The notes under the pieces are model-generated. The model had not been told where the DNA came from. It saw nothing but the letters and a program-made list of their open reading frames with translations, and ran no database searches. Shown one piece after another: positions 58,861-64,000 of a stretch of 64,000 nucleotides of DNA (position 1 is the stretch's first letter; every line of letters starts with the position of its first letter). Made by a program: the position numbers and the translations under genes. Origin of the DNA: Cryptomeria japonica (lineage: Eukaryota; Streptophyta; Pinopsida; Cupressales; Cupressaceae); assembly GCF_030272615.1 (NCBI RefSeq), contig NC_081410.1, positions 114,079,933 to 114,143,932 on the forward strand. Reading direction: 5' to 3'.

Positions 58861-59685
58861 TTAGTTCACCTCCTGAAGGGGCAATACCCCTAATTCACCT
58901 CTCAAATGCACAAATGTTGTCTTTGGGAGAGGCTTGGTGAATATGTCTGCTAACTGCTCCTTACTGGACACATGCTCCAGTGCAATCTCTTTATTTTGAA
59001 CCTTTTCCCTCAAGAAATGATACTTCAGCTCAAAATGCTTGGTTCTAGAATGTAAAATTGGATTCTTTGATATATTGATAGCACTTGTGTCATCACATAA
59101 TAGACTTACTGGTTCAGATACAGGGATCTTGAAGCCTTCCAGTACATGCTTCATCCAGATTGTCTGAGTGCAGTTCATGAAAGCTGCAACATACTCTACT
59201 TCCGCTATAGACTGAGAGATGCAACTCTGCTTTTTACTCATCCATGAGACCAATCTACCACCGAAAAAGAATGCACCATCGGTTGTGCTCTTTTGGAAAT
59301 CCACATTACCGGCCCAATCAGCATCTGTGAATACTTTCAGATTGAAATTATTGTTGTATGGGTACCACAATCCATAGTCAATTGTTCCCTTCAGATACTT
59401 AAGAATCCGCTTGACTGCACTCAAGTGAGATTCTCTTGGACTCTTTTGCAACCTTGCAGTGATGCCAACTGCATGTGCAATATCCGGTCTGCTATGTACT
59501 ACATAATGCAACTTACCAATCATTGATCGGTATTCCTTCTCATCAACCAGTTCGGAATCTTCCTCCTTTGTCAATTTGCAACCAATCACCATCGGTGTAC
59601 CAACCGGTTTGCTATCTTCCATGCCAAAAGTCTTCAACACCTCTTTGACATATTTGGACTGAGTGATGAAGATTCCATCTTTCAT
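58861..59685 (-). pseudogene. RNase H and RT end of the young copia element
   Basis: A 274-codon open segment after a TAG. It begins with the RT connection region (VGTPMVIGCKLTKEED), YRSMIGKLHYVVHSRPDIAH, then RNase H with the catalytic FTDADWAGN, the KKQSCISQSIAEVEYVA region containing the second acid, and LLCDDTSAINISKNP. ADIFTKPLPK and the terminal LRGELGVLPLQEVN are normal for the family. The stop at 58861 is the natural end of pol. Confidence 0.93.
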
Positions 59686-59688
59686 TTG

Positions 59689-60324
59689 CTAGATCTGCAG
59701 TCCAAAGAAGAACTTAATCTCCCCTATGAGTGACATTTCAAACTCTTTCTTCATCTCATCAGCAAACTCATGACTTATCTTGTCATCTCCACCAAAGATG
59801 ATGTCATCAACAAAAACTTCATAGATTAGGATCTTATCTTCTTCAGACTTCAAGTAGATATTGCTATCTTCACTTGTTCTCTCAAATCCAATCTTCACAA
59901 GATGGGAATGTAGGCGCTCATACCATGCCCTAGGTGCTTGCTTTAGACCATATAATGCTTTGTGTAGCCTACATACCATGTCACTGTCTTCAGATAGGGT
60001 AAACCCATCTGGTTGCTCAATATATACCTCCTCTTCAAGTACACCATTTAGGAATGCAGATTTTACATCCATTTGATATACCTTGAATCTCTTAAAAGCT
60101 ACATATGGAAGAAGCATACGAACTCCTTCCAATCTGGCTATAGGAGCAAAGGTTTCCCCATAGTCTTCACCTTATTCTTGAGCATATCCTTTGCATACCA
60201 GTCTGGCTTTATTCCTAATCACTGTGCCATCCTCATTCAACTTATTTCTGAACACCCATTTGGTGCCAATGACATTTTTATGCTCTGGTCTGGGTACCAA
60301 GGACCATGTACCATTTTTCTCTAT
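59689..60324 (-). pseudogene. Reverse transcriptase of the young copia element
   Basis: The open segment 60132-59689 has [12 protein letters not shown] (first catalytic Asp), [20 protein letters not shown] and FVDDIIFGG, the copia form of the YxDD box with Phe for Tyr. The N-terminal part (60324-60133), with [20 protein letters not shown], is in the same frame but bounded by stops, TAG at 60322-60324 and TAA near 60172. All core residues are present, so loss of function rests on the stops. Confidence 0.93.
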
Positions 60325-61566
60325 CTAGTCAAGTTCTTCTCCCATTGCCTTGATCCAATCTTCATCATTATGAGCCTCTTTGAATGATTTAGGCTCAAAT
60401 TCAGAGATCATACATAAGTTTTCTCTGATCTTTCTTCTGGTAAGGATTCTTGCACCCTTATCACCTATGATCTGCTTGGGATCATGATTCAACTTGACAT
60501 ACCGAGGAATGGTCTTAATTGGTTCTTCTTGCTTTTCTTCTTCATCCTTATCTTCATCAGTATCAACATTCACCGGTTTAGGAACACTGTTACTGGTGCT
60601 CGGTTGACTAACAACTGGTTCCCAAAAGGTTGCAACTGGTTCATTTATAACTTGCTCACTGTCGGTTTTCTCAGTCTTCTCAGAGGATTCATCAACTCTT
60701 ACATTGATGCTTTCCATAATTCTCTGAGTCCTATTGATGTAGCACTTGAAAGCTTTACTCTTGGTGGAATATCCTACAAATATTCCTTCATCACATTTAG
60801 CTTCAAATTTGCCCTGATGTTCACTCCTCTTGATGTAAAATTTGCTACCAAAGATCTTAAAATAGTTTACCACAAGGGTCTTACCGGTCCAATACTCATA
60901 AGGAGTTTTGTCCTTGCCCTTTTTGATGAGTACCCAATTCATAGTGTAAACTACAGTGCTCATCGCTTCTCTCCAAAAGGTGTGAGCAACCTTTCCTTGG
61001 ATCAACATAGTTCTAGCTACTTCAACCACAGTCCAGTTATTCCTCTCTGCTAGGCCATTCTGTTGTGGAGTCCAAGGGGCAGACAGTTGTCTCTTGATGC
61101 CAAATTCTTCACAGTACTTGTTGAATTCACTGGAAGTGAATTCCCCTCCTTGATCAGTTCTGAGACACTTGATCCTTTTACCACTTTCCTTTTCCACTAA
61201 TGCTCTGAAAGCTTTGAATTTCCCAAAAGCTTCAGACTTGTCTTTCAAGAATGTGACCCACATCAGTCTTGAGCAGTCATCAGTGAGAATCATGAAGTAC
61301 CTATCACCCTGCACACTTCTAGTTTTCATAGGACCACATAAATCAGTATGCACAAGATCAAGCAAGTTGTCAGCACTGAAAGATTTACCTTTTAAAGTTG
61401 AGGAAGACATTTTCCCCAATTGACATTCTCTACACAAGGTATTATCCGGTTTGCTTAGCACCGGCAACCCTCTAACTGCCTCGATCTTACTAGCCTTCAC
61501 AATGTTGTCAAAGTTCACATGGCAGAATCTCCTATGCCATATCCAGCTATCATCAAGCTTAGCCAT
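60325..61566 (-). pseudogene. Integrase of the young copia element
   Basis: A 413-codon open segment. The zinc region spans the first 45 residues (HRRFCH and CRECQLGKM). The catalytic core has VHTDLCGPM (Asp), LRTDQGGEF (Asp) and NGLAERNN (Glu), all three acids intact, and TPYEYWTGK beyond it. An acidic Thr/Ser/Glu-rich linker (about residues 290-365) leads to RT. It normally joins the cDNA to host DNA. The frame upstream is continuous with protease apart from a TAG. Confidence 0.93.
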
Positions 61567-62061
61567 AAGACATGTACTTATATTAGCTTTTAGATGAAAT
61601 AGGTTACCTTTAGTCTACATGTCGGTGGCTACCAATTTACCATCTTTACCTTTGATTCTGCAAACTCCATTCTTGAATTGCAGAGTGAGTCCACTGTCAT
61701 TTAATTGGGCAACACTTAGAAGGTTGTGTTTGAGACCATCAACCCAATACACATTGTCAGCACTACTCTTTCCATTCAAGGAGATGGACCCTTTGCCTTT
61801 GACCATGCATGGTGCATCATTGCCAAAGCGAACCACACCACCATCATACTCTTCTAATGATAGAAACTTTCTCCAGTCACCAGTTATATGGTGAGAGCAG
61901 CCACTATCAATGATCCACTCATTGGAATCATCAAACTAGGAGACAAGAGCCTTCTTGTCTACCACATCTTCCTTTACAGCAATGAACACAATGTCTTCAT
62001 TCTCTTCATCTTCTGATTCGTCATCTGTGACACCTTCATCAACTACCACAAAACAATTTCT
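61567..62061 (-). pseudogene. Protease and pre-integrase of the young copia element
   Basis: Read in the pol frame across three TAG stops. The protease active site is WIIDSGCSHHITGD (about 61915-61870), intact. MVRFGNDAPCMVKGKGSISL and LKHNLLSVAQLNDSG belong to the protease/pre-integrase region. The copia element at 42344-43863 has the same order with similar text. Confidence 0.9.
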
Positions 62062-62978
62062 CTAGTTTCCTCCTTTGAATTTCTTGAACCTTTCCGGTTT
62101 GTCCTTGTTGTCACTAATAGGACAGTTCATAGCAATATGTCCTATCCGGTTACAAGAGAAAAATTTCAAAGGAAGCTTACCTTTGTATTTATCGGTCCCT
62201 TTTGGAAATCTCCTGGAAAGAAGAGCTTCAAATTCCATTAGAAACTCATCATCCTTCATTTCTCTGTTTTGATTGGGTTCCCCACTAGTGCTAGCCTCTT
62301 TTCCTTTTCTAGATGGTATAGCAGAAGCTTTAAAAGCTGATTCTGACTTTTGAACACTACCATCAAAGCTATTCAGCTCATAGGCTATCAACTTGGCTAT
62401 GATGGAGTCCAAGGATGCCTTAGACTTGTCTATTGATCTCAGCTCCTGAATAGCAGCAACCCTTATTGCATAGACCGGCAACAGGGATCTCAGGACTTTA
62501 CTTACCATAGTGGAATCTTCTATTTTGCCACTTGCACTCTTTATTTCTCCAACAACTTTTTGATTCTTATTCCATACTGCCGAATGCTCTCTCCTTCAAC
62601 CATTCACATGTCTTCAAACTTTCCTCTCAGGCTCTCTTCCTTAGCCTATTTTACATACTCATCACCACCATAGATATTTTCAAGAGCATCCCATACCTCT
62701 TTGGGATTCGCCTTGTCCTGAACATCAATGAACTCAATGTCAGAAAGACTACTAATGAGGGCTTCCATGACTTGCCCATTTTCTTGTATCTCTCTCTTTT
62801 GGTCATCGATGAGAGTACTGGTAGGAACAACATATACATTTTCAACATAACTATAGTGTTGAACACCCATGCTTTTGATGAATATCTTCATCCTCCTTCC
62901 ATATACCAAACTTTTCCTTGTTGAACTTTGGACCTTCCCTCTTCATCATTTGGCTAGGATCTTTTCCTCAAGCGGTTA
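62062..62978 (-). pseudogene. Gag of the young copia element
   Basis: The start is probably the ATG pair at about 62949-62952 (MMKREGPKFNKEKFG). Frame changes near 62890 and between 62640 and 62510 split it into segments 62909-62646 and 62508-62062. The first has NPKEVWDALENIYGGDEYV of the copia gag domain; the second has LLPVYAIRVAAIQELR and, at about residue 120, the zinc knuckle with its first Cys replaced by Phe (FFSCNRIGHIAMNC). Upstream up to the PBS is a short leader. Confidence 0.88.
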
Positions 62979-63004
62979 AGCTTGCAACACAGAGGACCTA
63001 GAGT

Positions 63005-63016
63005 GCTCTGATACCA
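63005..63016 (-). promoter_or_regulatory. Primer binding site of the young copia element
   Basis: The minus strand reads TGGTATCAGAGC, the exact initiator tRNA-Met complement, two bases from the LTR. Confidence 0.93.
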
Positions 63017-63018
63017 AT

Positions 63019-64000
63019 TGATAACTCAATGATGAACCACTAGTACCAAACCGGTACTGAGAGAGGGGGGGGTGAATTAGTACAGACACAAATACAATCC
63101 AAAACCGGTTTGACAGCAAACACTCACAATGACTGATAAATAGAGATACCAATAAAACAGAATGCAATCGGTAACATCTAGTATAACTCAGTCAGTCATG
63201 AACCGGTCACTCACTAAGCTTTTCTCTTAGCTCAATACCACATTATCATAATATTCACATGCATGAACTAGTAGACTTAACCATCAAATCTTCACAACAA
63301 TGAGTTCAATATGTTTTATAGACAGGCATAAAACATAGAACCTTCATGTGCATAACAGATAAAACAAAGCATCACAAGACAAAAGCATTTCACATGACAC
63401 ACATATTTTTCACGTAGAAACCTAACTGGGAAAAACCACAGTGGGGATGAATACCCACAAGCTGCTTTTTGAACTCTTTAGAAGTCCGCTTTGTTAGGAG
63501 CCTTGTCCGGTTAAGAACATTACAATAGGTTCTGGTAGGAACCGATCCTGTTAGGGATCACCCGGTTAAGGGTTAAACCCGGTAGGGTCACCTTGTTAGA
63601 GTATTTTAAGAACTCAATAGCTGAAAGGATCTCCTAAGCTTCTCTAGCTTCTCAGAACTCATTAGCTTCGAGTTACCCGGTTAAGGGATTTACAGCAAGC
63701 CGGTTAAGACCACCCGATTTAAGGGATTTTGAATCAAGCCAGTTAAGGCTACCCTGTTAGGGGATTTTACAACTGTTGAAGTGGTTAGAGATCAACAGGT
63801 ATTACAATGATCTGTTAATAGCACTTAATACTAATACAGATCCGTTTAGGCTCCTCTTTTCCTTCTGCACATTCACTTTGTAGGTATCTCTTCTCTCCTA
63901 TGGTCTGGCAAGAATCTCGTATCACTTTCCTTGGATACACACTCACAACCTTTGCCAACAACTTCAAATAGAAACCTAACATCGACCTTATAGGGAACAT
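63019..64000 (-). repeat. 5' LTR of the young copia element, partial
   Basis: It matches 57000-58000 nearly base for base. Most differences are C/T or G/A, and one short repeat unit is missing near 63560 relative to 57550. It continues beyond the window. Confidence 0.92.

Larger units (their letters stand above)
57000..64000 (-). mobile_element. Young copia element, 5' LTR running off the window
   Basis: The order on the minus strand is LTR (63019 to beyond 64000), PBS, gag, protease, integrase, RT, RNase H, polypurine tract, LTR (57000-58617). The LTRs agree at about 95 percent over the first several hundred bases by eye, so insertion was recent compared with other elements here. Most of pol from 62508 to 58861 is in one frame with six stops, five of them TAG. 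The left flank is five T (56995-56999); the matching right flank lies outside. Confidence 0.92.

Noticed and set aside
60484-61053. 189-codon plus-strand frame
   Set aside because: It is antisense to the integrase gene, which has intact catalytic motifs.

Overview
This 64 kb window looks like intergenic DNA from a very large, transposon-rich seed-plant nuclear genome. A conifer or other gymnosperm fits best, judging by the LTR families and the depth of nesting, but the species cannot be fixed from the sequence alone. I found no convincing host gene, tRNA, rRNA or CRISPR array. Almost everything assignable is LTR retrotransposon (Ty3/gypsy or Ty1/copia), mostly nested, truncated, or reduced to solo LTRs.

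Layout. 1-6469: a gypsy-like element on the minus strand (element 1) with an LTR, a primer binding site (PBS) and one uninterrupted 1060-codon frame carrying a retropepsin and a G-patch domain but no reverse transcriptase (RT). 6470-11450: a related, decayed plus-strand element (element 2). 12.2-13.4 kb: duplicated copia-type LTR debris. 14505-15875: a gypsy LTR. 16108-25975: a decayed chromovirus (gag, protease, RT, RNase H, integrase, chromodomain), split by a small hairpin insertion (18211-18480) and by what looks like a 4 kb solo LTR (18568-22533). 25976-35610: an LTR copy called R1, split by a solo LTR (27234-28871) and by a complete 6.3 kb copia-like element (28942-35231) that carries an unidentified long frame where pol should be. 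35966-36324: a 359 bp TRIM-like element.

36878-53240: a minus-strand copia-like element whose R1-type LTR (39775-40247 plus 50969 to about 53240) is split by a plus-strand gypsy element (40248-50968) that encodes gag and protease but shows no RT. That gypsy element's own 5' LTR contains a truncated copia element (40761-43866). A solo LTR of the same copia family lies at 37478-38982. 53.4-56.6 kb: a Tat-like gypsy element with an RNase H upstream of RT. 56646-64000: two copia LTR insertions, one inside the other; the inner element is young, with a nearly readable pol on the minus strand, and its 5' LTR runs off the window.

The genes do not form a pathway. Each element encodes parts of its own replication machinery, and the reduced ones probably relied on enzymes supplied by autonomous relatives. 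Two reduced elements, with the retropepsin/G-patch frame (1481-4663) and the unknown long frame (30484-32505), are the best candidates for something undescribed. A second theme is decay: most premature stops in the younger elements are TAG where a glutamine CAG is the likely ancestor, as expected from deamination of methylated CHG sites.
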